Source of the DNA: a virus | Strand: one strand, 5' to 3' | Virus record (IMG/VR): IMGVR_UViG_3300049003_000077 | Span: 1-40,591 of that record | DNA length: 40,591 nt | In this document: positions 20,111 through 27,019 of the stretch, in pieces | How the letters are laid out: the number at the start of each line of letters is the position of its first letter | How positions within the stretch are numbered: position 1 is the first letter of the stretch | Program-made: the position numbers and the translations under genes | The notes under the pieces: model-generated | The model's database searches: none | What the model saw: only the letters and a program-made list of their open reading frames with translations | Told to the model about the DNA's origin: nothing

Positions 20111-20520
20111 CAGGGACCCCACTCGACGTCGAAGAAGACCGCCGGCGTCCCGGTTCTGCCATCGATGCAGCCGACCCACGTCTGTCCGTCCGTGGCCCGG
20201 TCGGGACGCCAACGGCCCCAGTGCAGCTCCGGCGGGTGCAGCACCCACGTGGGCGTCGGGTCGTACTCGAACAGCGCCCGCATCGCGAGGGTTCGGGCCC
20301 GGCCGATGTCGTGGGTGCGCATCACCGTGATGGCCGTGACGTCGTCGTCGCAGCAGCCGAACAGCAGCAGCGCCGCCGGGGCCTTCCGAGGCCGGTAGAA
20401 CCGGCCGTCCGGGCGCCTGACCGGCCTGAGCCGGAAGAGGCTCCCCTCCTCGGGCATCAGGGGCAGCGGCACCTGGCCGGCGACCATCTCGACCGGCTCC
20501 AGCTCGTCGAGCACGCTCAT
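20110..20520 (-). CDS. Hypothetical protein (136 aa)
   Basis: This product reads as a mixed alpha/beta protein with LLLFGCCDDDVTAITVMRTHDIGRARTLAMRALFEYDP and PTPTWVLHPPELHWGRWRP. Start ATG 20520 and stop overlap neighbouring genes. I do not recognise a known domain. Confidence 0.6.
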   Translation of the reverse strand: MSVLDELEPVEMVAGQVPLPLMPEEGSLFRLRPVRRPDGRFYRPRKAPAALLLFGCCDDDVTAITVMRTHDIGRARTLAMRALFEYDPTPTWVLHPPELHWGRWRPDRATDGQTWVGCIDGRTGTPAVFFDVEWGP

Positions 20521-20666
20521 CGGTCACGACCGATCAGGTGCTGGCCGAACTCGAGGTGCGCGCCGACGGTCGTCGTCCACAGACGCGACGTCCAGCTGCA
20601 CGTGCAGGTCGACCAGCAGCCGTGCCGGCCGGTCCGGTACAGGGTCGGGTGGTGCTTCTGCCTCAT
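20517..20666 (-). CDS. Small hypothetical protein (49 aa)
   Basis: ATG 20666 overlaps the stop of the MazG-like gene. The 49 residues include RHGCWSTCTCSWTSRLW. The Cys/Trp-rich segment may bind metal. The longer frame upstream of this start is antisense noise. Confidence 0.5.
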   Translation of the reverse strand: MRQKHHPTLYRTGRHGCWSTCTCSWTSRLWTTTVGAHLEFGQHLIGRDR

Positions 20667-21436
20667 CGGGGCACCGACCCGGTGCCGCCGCATGTTGGGC
20701 AGGTGACCGGCCGGACTAGGCCGAGGACCACTGCGGCGGCCGACTTGACCGGCAGGTTCTCCCAGAACGCCCAAGGCGTGCCGTCGTCGTCGGTGCCGAT
20801 GCGTCCGCAACCGTCGCACTTCGGGCACTTGCGGCCGAGCTGCTCGTCGGAGCCCGGGGCGGTGACGGGGGGCGCGGCCACAGCGTCCGACGCGCCGGGC
20901 CCCCCATCCTCTCCGGAGGTGGGACGAGACGGGCTTACCTGCGGCTGGGCGTCGGGCCCCGCTATCCCGTGACCGGCCGGAGCCGGTGCCGTCTCTGCGG
21001 CGGTGATGAGCGCCGCCCCTGCATCAGTGGGGGACTGTGGCCGCGCATCCCCTTCGAGGGCGCGGCGGTTCCGTTCAGGGATCCCGGCCCGCTGGTGCAC
21101 CCGGCTGACCTTGTCGGCGAGGAGGGCGAGCGCCTGCCCTTCATGGCCGTCCATGTGCTCCACCGCGGCGAGCGCTGCGACGGCGACGTCGAGCAGTTCC
21201 TCAACGACGTCCTGGCCGGTGTGGGTGCATCCCTTCCGGCGGTTGCCGCCGGTCATGCCGATGAGCGCACCGATGACCTCACCGGCCTCCTCGGCGACCT
21301 TCGCGACGCGCTCCCACAGCACGGCTGTCGGGTCGCCGTCGGCGAGGCCCTCGTCGACCCAGCAGGAGATCTCGACCAGCTCTCTGGCTGTGCCGCCGGC
21401 TTCGCCGTCGAACCGCCCCAGCCCTTCCGCCCTCAT
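20663..21436 (-). CDS. MazG-like NTP pyrophosphohydrolase with zinc-ribbon C-terminus
   Basis: The 257-residue protein starts at ATG 21436, fixed by the ATGA overlap with a 48-codon ORF. Residues 40-90 have the MazG-type metal-binding pattern: EEAGE at 49-53 and EELLDVAVA from 79. A Pro-rich linker leads to C-terminal CPKCDGCG and CPTCGGTG zinc pairs. Phage MazG proteins hydrolyse dNTPs or lower (p)ppGpp-like alarmones, supporting replication in slow cells. The fused zinc ribbon is not standard for MazG. Confidence 0.75.
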   Translation of the reverse strand: MRAEGLGRFDGEAGGTARELVEISCWVDEGLADGDPTAVLWERVAKVAEEAGEVIGALIGMTGGNRRKGCTHTGQDVVEELLDVAVAALAAVEHMDGHEGQALALLADKVSRVHQRAGIPERNRRALEGDARPQSPTDAGAALITAAETAPAPAGHGIAGPDAQPQVSPSRPTSGEDGGPGASDAVAAPPVTAPGSDEQLGRKCPKCDGCGRIGTDDDGTPWAFWENLPVKSAAAVVLGLVRPVTCPTCGGTGSVPR

Positions 21437-21579
21437 GGACAGGCCCGGGTGAGGATGGCGAGCCAGCGAAGCAACTCGGCGACGTCGACGAGGACATCGG
21501 CGACCCGGTCGCAGGCGTCGCCGAGGGCTCGCTGTTGCCGATCGACAACAGCCACCGCGGCGTCGAGGAGGCGGCTCAC
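21433..21579 (-). CDS. 48-codon coupled small protein
   Basis: GTG 21579 overlaps the stop of the previous micro-ORF (GTGA), and its stop lies within the MazG-like start (ATGA). The product is one amphipathic helix-rich chain (SRLLDAAVAVVDRQQRAL, CDRVADVLVDVAELLRWL). It is probably a small helical protein acting with, or translated for, the MazG-like gene. Confidence 0.55.
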   Translation of the reverse strand: MSRLLDAAVAVVDRQQRALGDACDRVADVLVDVAELLRWLAILTRACP

Positions 21580-21680
21580 CTGGGTCCCCGCCGCGATCGC
21601 AGGATGAGGTGCGCGGCGATGACGACGAGGCGGAGTTCACGCTCGACGCCGGCGACAAGGCTGTCGTGTCGGCGGCTCAC
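21576..21680 (-). CDS. 34-codon coupled small protein
   Basis: GTG 21680 overlaps the end of the ParB-domain gene (GTGA), and the stop overlaps the next start. The peptide is SRRHDSLVAGVERELRLVVIAAHLILRSRRG with basic ends and a hydrophobic centre. Double coupling argues for real translation. Confidence 0.5.
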   Translation of the reverse strand: MSRRHDSLVAGVERELRLVVIAAHLILRSRRGPR

Positions 21681-23137
21681 TGAGCACCGTCCGCGGGGGC
21701 GAGCATCGTCTGCTCGATGTCGGAGAGCTCGTAGCCCTGGTCGACCAGAAACCTCAGCCACCGAACGACCTCGTCGGCGGTGCCGCGCCAGGAGTCCTTC
21801 GCGATGCGGGTCTCGATCGCACCGGCGATGTGCGCGAGCAGCTGCAGCGGGAGACGCGCGTCCGGAACCCGCTCCCCCGTGGTCAGGGTCGTGCGCTTCT
21901 CCGTGGGGGTCGCCGACCAGGGCAAGACCGGGGTCTGCAGGCCCATCGCGGCGTCGGCGTCGTGGTCGCCGACGGGGGAGGCGCTGCCGGTCCAGCAGTG
22001 CAGGGCGTGCGGGTTGGTGGCGATCTCCTCGACCGCGAACCGCAGGGCCTCCTTCGGCGCCTTGGCCCGCTGCAGGTACTCCCGGATCCAGGCCCGCCGG
22101 GTGGCGTTGGCGGCCGCCAGCGCCTTGTTGTTGTCCAGCACCTGGCGGCGTTCGGCGCGCTGCCGCTCGAGCTCCTCGTCCGACATCGACGCGCCCGGAC
22201 CCCCGCGGGGATCTCTCCCCCACCGCTGGGTGTGACCATTCGCGGCCGGAGCCGTGCACACCTCGTAGACGAGGACGTCCACCCGGGTTCCGTAGTCCTG
22301 GCCCCGGATCGCGACCGCCGAGCCGCGGCAGGACCTGTGTCCATCCGGATCGATGACCTGCCCGGCGTGGAGCAGGTCGGAGATGCGCGCAGCGACCTGG
22401 TGCGCGGGGCTCGACTCCTCGAGCACCGTGCGGCCGGCCGCCACCATCTCGGCGCGCTTCGAAGCGATCGCCTCGGCGAGCGCGCGGTCCTGCTCCGCGC
22501 GGGTGACCGCGTGGGCGAACCGGCCCGGCCCCTCCCCCGCCGCCTGCACCAGCTGGTCGACCGCCGCGGTGTTGTCCTCGAATCGGGCGACGACCGCGGC
22601 CTGGTCCAGGGTGAGCCCGGCGCCGGCGACCGCGGCCGCGGCGGACGGCGTCATGCGGGCGACGCCGGCGGCCTTCATGACCCGCTTGCGGTCCAGGCCG
22701 GTGCGCGCGACGACGGTGTTCACGTCGACGTCGAGGTCGAGCATCGTCTGGATGCCGCGCGCCTCCTCCACCGCGGTGAGCTCGGCGCGCTGCAGGTTCT
22801 CGGCGAGCATCGCGCCCACGTGCTCGGCCTGGACGTGGTCGGTGGCGGCGTCGACCGACAGGTCTAGGCGGATGACGCACGGCACCAGCTCGACGCCGGC
22901 GGCGATCGCGGCCGCGGCGCGCCGATGCCCGGCCACGATCTGGTAGCTGCGGTCGTCGAGCGCGATGACCGTGAGCGGTTCGATGACGCCCTGGGCGGCG
23001 ATGGACGCGGTCAGCCCCTCGAGGTCGCCGAGGTGCTGCCGCACGTTGCGCGGGTGCGGGGCGAGCTTCCGCGGGTCGAGCAGGGCCGTGTCGAGCCGGA
23101 TGCTGTCCCGCCACTCCGATACGGGCAGGGCGGTCAT
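21677..23137 (-). CDS. ParB-domain protein (phage ParB-like CTPase/regulator)
   Basis: The 486 residues begin with the ParB N-terminal domain (about 15-125): LAPHPRNVR, VIEPLTVIAL, the GHRR box at 70-73 and ENLQR at 113-117. A helix-turn-helix region (VNTVVARTGLDRKRVMKAAGVA) follows. The large C-terminal half is specific and contains WGRDPRGG and a helical end. No ParA gene and no clear parS repeat are near, so the role may be transcription or DNA organisation rather than partition. Start ATG 23137. Confidence 0.85.
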   Translation of the reverse strand: MTALPVSEWRDSIRLDTALLDPRKLAPHPRNVRQHLGDLEGLTASIAAQGVIEPLTVIALDDRSYQIVAGHRRAAAAIAAGVELVPCVIRLDLSVDAATDHVQAEHVGAMLAENLQRAELTAVEEARGIQTMLDLDVDVNTVVARTGLDRKRVMKAAGVARMTPSAAAAVAGAGLTLDQAAVVARFEDNTAAVDQLVQAAGEGPGRFAHAVTRAEQDRALAEAIASKRAEMVAAGRTVLEESSPAHQVAARISDLLHAGQVIDPDGHRSCRGSAVAIRGQDYGTRVDVLVYEVCTAPAANGHTQRWGRDPRGGPGASMSDEELERQRAERRQVLDNNKALAAANATRRAWIREYLQRAKAPKEALRFAVEEIATNPHALHCWTGSASPVGDHDADAAMGLQTPVLPWSATPTEKRTTLTTGERVPDARLPLQLLAHIAGAIETRIAKDSWRGTADEVVRWLRFLVDQGYELSDIEQTMLAPADGAQ

Positions 23138-23622
23138 CGACGCTCACCACCCTCGGCGAGCTTGGCGATCGCCGCGGCGTAGTTCACCGGTGGCGCCGGC
23201 GTCCACCACGAGCACTCACCGCACCAGCAGATCGACGGCGGGCAGTAGCGGCCGGTGCCGGTCGGGTTCGGCTCGCCGTTGGCCATCACCGGCCCGACAG
23301 CACGAAGTGTTCGGAGATCTTCGACCTCACCTGAGGCCCTGCCTTCGAGCTGGCGGCCGAACTCCTCGAGGACGGCGTGGTCATGGTCGCTGAGTAGCCG
23401 GCCGTCGAGGTTGCACCGGGCCCGGCCGCCGCGCTGCAGCTGGCGCCGCAGCTCGAGGGCCTCGTCGCGGGTCAACTCCGACGTCGACGTCAGCGAGCGG
23501 CCGGCGAACGCTGACGCGTGCGCGAGCTTGGTGGCCCGGTCATGGACCCCGGCCTTGCCGTAGGCGATCGCCAGGGCGGTCAGCACGCCCCGGTCGGCGC
23601 GCGCCGGCGCGGCGGCGGTCAT
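23134..23622 (-). CDS. Hypothetical protein with C-terminal Cys cluster
   Basis: This 162-residue product has an N-terminal helical module AYGKAGVHDRATKLAHASAFAGRSLTSTSELTRDEALEL, like a short module at the end of phage recombination/replication proteins. A Cys cluster (CPPSICWCGECSWW) follows. It overlaps ParB downstream by 4 bases. It may help replication or recombination; this is tentative. Confidence 0.6.
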   Translation of the reverse strand: MTAAAPARADRGVLTALAIAYGKAGVHDRATKLAHASAFAGRSLTSTSELTRDEALELRRQLQRGGRARCNLDGRLLSDHDHAVLEEFGRQLEGRASGEVEDLRTLRAVGPVMANGEPNPTGTGRYCPPSICWCGECSWWTPAPPVNYAAAIAKLAEGGERR

Positions 23623-23795
23623 CGCCGACCTGCCACGGGGTCGAGAGAGTCCCGGCAGCCGGCGTCGTACGCCCGCTCCTCGGCGTCGGCGATCGCCTGC
23701 GCGACCCGCTCGACGACCGCGCGCTCCTGCGAGGACCCGCCGGTGACGGCGTCCGCGGCCGCGGCCCAGTGGGCGTCGGTGACGAGCGCGCTCAT
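23619..23795 (-). CDS. Small hypothetical protein (58 aa)
   Basis: ATG 23795 overlaps the previous stop, and the stop overlaps the next start. The chain is helical (DAHWAAAADAVTGGSSQERAVVERVAQAIADAEER). No domain is recognised. It is part of the coupled early operon. Confidence 0.6.
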   Translation of the reverse strand: MSALVTDAHWAAAADAVTGGSSQERAVVERVAQAIADAEERAYDAGCRDSLDPVAGRR

Positions 23796-23983
23796 CGGGT
23801 CACCGGCGCGGCGGACGTGGTGCGCGGGCGGGGGAGGCAGGTTCCCTTGTGTTCGGGCGTAAGGACGCAGCCGGCGGTCTGCCGGCAGGTGAGGTGGTCC
23901 GGGACGCTCAGCCGCCGGGGCCGGGTGAAGCTCGCTGTCCGGATGGTCCGGGGGAGCGCGCGGAAGTGCCGGGTGCCGGTCAT
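23792..23983 (-). CDS. Small basic hypothetical protein (63 aa)
   Basis: The product is basic (TGTRHFRALPRTIRTASFTRPRRLSVPDHLTC) with two Cys (CRQTAGC) before KGTCLPRP. It is the second gene of the early leftward operon. Short basic proteins at this place often bind host proteins. Overlaps both neighbours by 4 bases. Confidence 0.55.
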   Translation of the reverse strand: MTGTRHFRALPRTIRTASFTRPRRLSVPDHLTCRQTAGCVLTPEHKGTCLPRPRTTSAAPVTR

Positions 23984-24105
23984 GCCGGCACCGCCGTCCG
24001 CGCCGGGACCGCGCTGGCGATGTAGGCGTCGATGAGGTCCTGGACGGGACGCCCTGCCGGGTTCTCCCCGGCTCGGTGACGTCGGATGGTTTTGGTGCTG
24101 GCCAC
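23980..24105 (-). CDS. Small first gene of the early leftward operon (41 aa)
   Basis: I start at GTG 24105; the longer frame upstream runs over a terminator hairpin and looks non-coding. The 41 residues are STKTIRRHRAGENPAG followed by RPVQDLIDAYIASAVP. It opens a coupled run that continues to the initiator gene. Its ribosome site (AAGGCGAG) is moderate. Function is unknown. Confidence 0.55.
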   Translation of the reverse strand: MASTKTIRRHRAGENPAGRPVQDLIDAYIASAVPARTAVPA

Positions 24106-24277
24106 GATTAGGCTCGCCTTCTGTCGGCGCCGTCCGCTGGTTGTCCCAGGCCTGCGGGGCCTGGTGGCGGGCGGCGTTGTCCTGTTCACGGGGTGTGCTG
24201 CACCCGGACCCGGCGTGGGGGCGCCGGGTCCGGGGCGTCTCAGGGGGAAGAGCGGCCCGGTACCTCCACCGTCGTGC
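24106..24277. other. Intergenic leader between Cro-like gene and early operon
   Basis: The 172-base gap holds a strong hairpin at 24203-24234 and a second perfect 7-bp hairpin around 24147-24166 (ccaggcc/ggcctgg). No gene is seen. A promoter or antitermination site for the early leftward operon must lie here or upstream of the Cro-like gene, but I cannot place it. Confidence 0.45.
24203..24234 (-). terminator. Strong hairpin after the Cro-like gene
   Basis: Perfect 13-bp arms cccggacccggcg (24203-24215) and its complement (24222-24234) enclose a 6-base loop. It lies 44 bases beyond the stop of the Cro-like gene on the minus strand. There is no T-run. It would separate Cro from the early operon, unless antitermination or a second promoter follows. 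Confidence 0.7.
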
Positions 24278-24526
24278 TCACGCCGCACCTGCCGCTGGAA
24301 CGTCGAGGAGGTCCTCGACGGTGACACCCAGAAACCGGGCGACCTGGACGACCTCGTCGACTGAGAACGGCACCAGGCCGCGTGTCCTCTTGCCGATGCG
24401 GTGTTCGTCGACGCCCAGCGCCGCCGCCAGCTCGCGGCGGGTCTTGTTCTGCCGTGCCAGCGCGGCCCTCACGTTGGCTGCCACCTGCGCACTGGTCTCG
24501 GCTGGAGGGCTGCTGTTCCGGGTCAC
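24278..24526 (-). CDS. cro: Cro-like HTH regulator
   Basis: This 82-residue protein has an XRE-type HTH at 14-75 (RELAAALGVDEHRIGKRTRGLVPFSVDEVVQVARFLGV). It is a paralogue of the divergent repressor: both share R-ELA-A-G, GKR..G.VP, the VAR.LGV pattern and a final LL. It starts with GTG at 24526, right after operator-like sequence and without a ribosome site, so the mRNA may be leaderless. Its place opposite the repressor is that of Cro in the BPs-type switch. It should repress the repressor promoter in lytic growth. Confidence 0.72.
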   Translation of the reverse strand: MTRNSSPPAETSAQVAANVRAALARQNKTRRELAAALGVDEHRIGKRTRGLVPFSVDEVVQVARFLGVTVEDLLDVPAAGAA

Positions 24527-24682
24527 GTCTAGCGACGCTAGCTCTAGGAGCAGGCGACCGTCTAGCCGAGCCAGGGTGTCGGCGTGTCACCTCGCTGCGT
24601 GGCTCGGCGTGTTCCCCAGAACACGCCGAAGTCACCCGACAAGGCGATGCTTCGCCCCGCCGTGTGGGCTAGTTTCTGCTCC
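24527..24682. promoter_or_regulatory. Divergent switch region with operators (24530-24542, 24604-24629)
   Basis: The 156 bases between the repressor and Cro contain the perfect dyad ctagcg-a-cgctag at 24530-24542 with a second gtctagc site at 24560-24566. They also contain a strong dyad, arms tcggcgtgttc (24604-24614) and its complement (24619-24629), whose half-site tcggcgtgtc recurs at 24579. A leftward promoter candidate is TAGACG, 18 bases, TAGCGT, ending 8 bases before the Cro GTG. The rightward -10 is at 24670. Confidence 0.6.
24670..24675 (+). promoter_or_regulatory. Repressor promoter -10 element (leaderless start)
   Basis: The hexamer TAGTTT ends 7 bases before the ATG at 24683, so transcription should start at or near the A of the start codon. 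No ribosome site precedes that ATG. The -35 is weak, as expected where an activator or the repressor itself controls the promoter. Confidence 0.5.
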
Positions 24683-25174
24683 ATGGGACTTCTGCAGAGC
24701 CGTAAGGCCATGCCGGCTCGCGATTATCGGTCGTACGCAGCTCAAGCAGCCGACGAGCTCCGGTCGCTGTGTCGGGCGCATGGGATCACCAACCGGGAAC
24801 TAGCGGAGGCCTGCGGCCGGAACGAGTTCTGGGTCGGGAAGCGGATCAACGGCCAGGTGCCCATGGATCTCGACGACCTCGAGCTCGTGGCCCGGGCGCT
24901 GGGTGTCGAGCCGGGGGAGCTGCTGCCGAAGAACTGGGAGGCGCCACCGTCGCCGGATCCCGGCACCGACGGTGACGCTGGGTGGGCCCCGAGGGGATCG
25001 AACCCTCAACCCGCGGATTACAAGTTCGCTAGTTCTCCCCGATTCGGCACGGACAGTGACGACCTCGCTGACGTTCGGCCACTCCTCCCGCGCCGCCGCC
25101 TGACCATCGTCCGGCCGCCGCGCCCCCGCCGCCTGACCGTCGTCCCCGGCGAGCTCGAGTCGGCAGCCGCGTGA
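24683..25174 (+). CDS. rep: Immunity repressor with attP inside its gene
   Basis: This 163-residue repressor has an XRE-type HTH at about 24-83 (TNRELAEACGRNEFWVGKRINGQVP, VARALGVEPGELL) and no dimerisation/RecA-cleavage domain. Residues 101-114 (WAPRGSNPQPADYK) are the translation of the antisense of a tRNA 3' half, an att core. Residues 115-163 are unique to the viral form, are Arg/Pro-rich, and end GELESAAA, like an ssrA-type degradation tag. The start is the leaderless ATG at 24683; GTG/ATG codons upstream have no matching signals. BPs-type repressors (136 aa viral, 103 aa prophage) have the same architecture. Confidence 0.85.
   Translation: MGLLQSRKAMPARDYRSYAAQAADELRSLCRAHGITNRELAEACGRNEFWVGKRINGQVPMDLDDLELVARALGVEPGELLPKNWEAPPSPDPGTDGDAGWAPRGSNPQPADYKFASSPRFGTDSDDLADVRPLLPRRRLTIVRPPRPRRLTVVPGELESAAA
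24981..25024. other. attP: attP core: antisense of tRNA-Thr(UGU) 3' half
   Basis: On the minus strand these bases read as the 3' half of a tRNA: anticodon loop CTTGTAA (25024-25018, anticodon TGT), 3' anticodon strand TCCGC, variable GGGTT, T-arm GAGGG-TTCGATC-CCCTC (25007-24991), acceptor GGGGCCC (24990-24984), discriminator A and CC. The 5' half is missing (the next five bases differ from the required anticodon strand by one), so it is not a functional tRNA gene. A tRNA 3' half in a phage with a tyrosine integrase is a typical attachment core. Confidence 0.85.
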
Positions 25175-25473
25175 TGGCCGACCTCGCCCTGGCCCCCGCC
25201 GCGATCACCCGTCGGCTGCGGGCCGCCGGCATCCACGTCACCGGGTCCACGCACCCGACGCGGCCCGGGCAGTGCGTCCTCGATCGCGAAGTCGTTCGCG
25301 TCTACCCGGTGTGCACCTTCCGCGACGATGAGGAGGAGCGCGCCTCTCGCGCTGTCGTCGAACACCTGACCGTCGCCGGCTACCTGGCCGAGCGAACCGG
25401 CTGGGGCGAGGTTGACGTCCGCCTGCCCGTCTCCGATGTCGCCGCGCGCGCACTGCAGGCCGGCTCCCGATGA
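25174..25473 (+). CDS. Hypothetical protein after repressor (99 aa)
   Basis: The ATG at 25174 shares its A with the repressor stop (TGATG); a GTG three bases earlier is an alternative. The protein contains ITRRLRAAGIHVTGST and CVLDREVVRVYPVCTFRDDEEERASRAVVEHLTVAGYLAE. It is a mixed alpha/beta small protein with no domain I recognise. In the virus it is in one operon with the repressor. After integration it is on the other side of attP and loses the repressor promoter. Confidence 0.6.
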   Translation: MADLALAPAAITRRLRAAGIHVTGSTHPTRPGQCVLDREVVRVYPVCTFRDDEEERASRAVVEHLTVAGYLAERTGWGEVDVRLPVSDVAARALQAGSR

Positions 25474-26252
25474 GCGCCGACTTCGTCCGCGTCGAGGACG
25501 TCGTCGCCGCGGGCCCGCGCGAGCAGCTGCTCGCCGAGGCGATCCGGGTGCTGACCGCGGCCGCGCGGCTGACCCGCCCGGTGCTCGAGCGGGACCGGGC
25601 GGCCAGCGAGGCCGAGGGCACCCCGGTCTGGAAGGACAGCGGCCGCACCGAACCGGAGGACTGGGCCGAGTTCGTCACCCAGGCGCTCGCCGGCGCCGCG
25701 GCCAACGCCGGCGGCGTGGAGAAGGTGCTGGCCGGCCGGCCAGGCTCGTGGGAGGCCGACTTCACCCGCCAGCTGCTCACCGGCACCGTCGGGCACGACA
25801 GCGAATACCTCTGGGAGCACCGCACCGAACCGGTCACCGTCACCCTGTACGTCGACGAGCTGGTCGACGACATCAACGCGCGAAAGCCCTACGACGACGC
25901 CGAGGCGGCGATCGACGCCCGCTACGACGAGGTCCCGGACGGGACGGAGGCCTACGAGGAGCACGTCACCATGCTGCTGGCGCTCGGCGGGCGCCTCGAC
26001 GAGCAGCGAACCGCTGACTGGACGGCCTGGGGCGCAGCGCTGGCCGAGGCGGTCAAGACCACCGCCGCCCGTCGGATGCCCGGCCTGCGAGTCCCGGTCG
26101 ACGTCGTCGTCGACGTCACGACCTGGCGGCCGGACCGCCAGGAGCCGTACTGGCCGGACCTCGAGTGGGAGCTGATCGGTGAGGCGCTGAGCGCGACCCC
26201 GGTTCCGTGGGCCGATGCCTCGCCGCTCGAGCGGCTGGCCGACGCCCGATGA
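25470..26252 (+). CDS. Hypothetical acidic protein (260 aa)
   Basis: This 260-residue acidic protein begins MSADFVRVEDVVAAGPREQLLAEAIRVLTAAARLTRPVLERDRAA and has a middle segment WEADFTRQLLTGTVGHDSEYLWEHRTEPVTVTLYVDELVDDI. The C-terminus (PVDVVVDVTTWRPDRQEPYWPDLEW) looks beta-rich. No catalytic motif is evident. It overlaps the neighbouring genes (ATGA), in the lysogeny operon between repressor and methyltransferase. Confidence 0.62.
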   Translation: MSADFVRVEDVVAAGPREQLLAEAIRVLTAAARLTRPVLERDRAASEAEGTPVWKDSGRTEPEDWAEFVTQALAGAAANAGGVEKVLAGRPGSWEADFTRQLLTGTVGHDSEYLWEHRTEPVTVTLYVDELVDDINARKPYDDAEAAIDARYDEVPDGTEAYEEHVTMLLALGGRLDEQRTADWTAWGAALAEAVKTTAARRMPGLRVPVDVVVDVTTWRPDRQEPYWPDLEWELIGEALSATPVPWADASPLERLADAR

Positions 26253-27019
26253 CGGCTCGATCATGTGCGTGGTGTCGAGGGCCGATCCCCGCCCGGGCGC
26301 GACGCGACGCGTTGACCTGCTCGCAGCCGTGCCGGCAGGCCCGGCATCGAGTCTCCAGATACGCGTCGCGGGGTGCGGCCGCCGAGCGCGACGCGTCGCG
26401 CAGGCCTCGAGCAGAGCCGTCGAGCGGATCCCCGCGACGGCTCGCCTACGCCGACCCGCCATACCCGGGGAAGTCACGGCTCTACTACGGCGATCACCCC
26501 GACTTCGCCGGCGAGGTCGACCACGCTGAACTGCTGTCGCGCGTGGCCACATACGACGGCTGGGCGATGTCGACCTCGGCCGCGGCGCTCCCCCGGGTTC
26601 TGGCGCTAGCCGTCGCGCAGGACCTCCCGGTGCGCGTCGCAGCGTGGATGCGTGGCGCTCGGCCGCACGCGACGGCTCGCTATCCGGTGAGCGCTTGGGA
26701 GCCGGTCGTCTACGTGCCCGTTCCGTCGCGCGTCGCCGGTGAGCCGCGACGGGTCGATGGCCTGGTGCACGGGGTGTCCGCACTGCGCACCCTGCCGAGC
26801 AGGGTGATCGGGGCCAAGCCGGCGGCGTTCTGTCGCTGGATGTTCGACCTGGTGGGCGCGACGGCTGGCGACAGCCTCGACGACCTGTTTCCCGGCTCAG
26901 GCATCGTCGCGACGACATGGGAGCTGTTTCAGGCATCCGTCGCGGCCGACGTCGGAATCCGTCGCCCGGCACCGCGGTGCGGCGCGACGGCTGGCGACAG
27001 CGCTCAGGTACCGGCATGA
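26249..27019 (+). CDS. DNA methyltransferase with N-terminal zinc finger
   Basis: This 256-residue protein starts at ATG 26249 (ATGA overlap). An N-terminal CAWC...CSQPC cluster (C6/C9, C24/C28) is zinc-finger-like. The catalytic motif DPPY is at 69-72 and the SAM-binding motif FPGSG at 214-218, in the order DPPY then FxGxG (beta-type amino methyltransferase). It likely methylates adenine N6 or cytosine N4. No restriction enzyme is adjacent, so it looks like an orphan modifier protecting the phage or prophage. A 21-bp direct repeat encodes the same motif twice (GATAGDS). Confidence 0.75.
   Translation: MTARSCAWCRGPIPARARRDALTCSQPCRQARHRVSRYASRGAAAERDASRRPRAEPSSGSPRRLAYADPPYPGKSRLYYGDHPDFAGEVDHAELLSRVATYDGWAMSTSAAALPRVLALAVAQDLPVRVAAWMRGARPHATARYPVSAWEPVVYVPVPSRVAGEPRRVDGLVHGVSALRTLPSRVIGAKPAAFCRWMFDLVGATAGDSLDDLFPGSGIVATTWELFQASVAADVGIRRPAPRCGATAGDSAQVPA
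26855..27001. repeat. 21-bp direct repeats in the methyltransferase gene
   Basis: The 21-base sequence beginning ggcgcgacggctggcg occurs at 26855-26875 and again at 26981-27001, 126 bases (42 codons) apart. Both copies encode GATAGDS in frame. The copies bracket the SAM-binding motif, so recombination between them would delete the C-terminal segment. Confidence 0.8.

Noticed and set aside
21677-23137. ParAB plasmid-type partition system
   Set aside because: Only the ParB domain is present; there is no ParA ATPase and no parS-like repeat near it. An integrase and att core show the prophage is integrated, not a plasmid.
24981-25024. A complete tRNA gene on the minus strand
   Set aside because: Only the part from anticodon loop to the 3' end is tRNA-like; the D arm and 5' acceptor strand are absent and the anticodon stem has a mismatch. 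It is an att core, not a tRNA gene.
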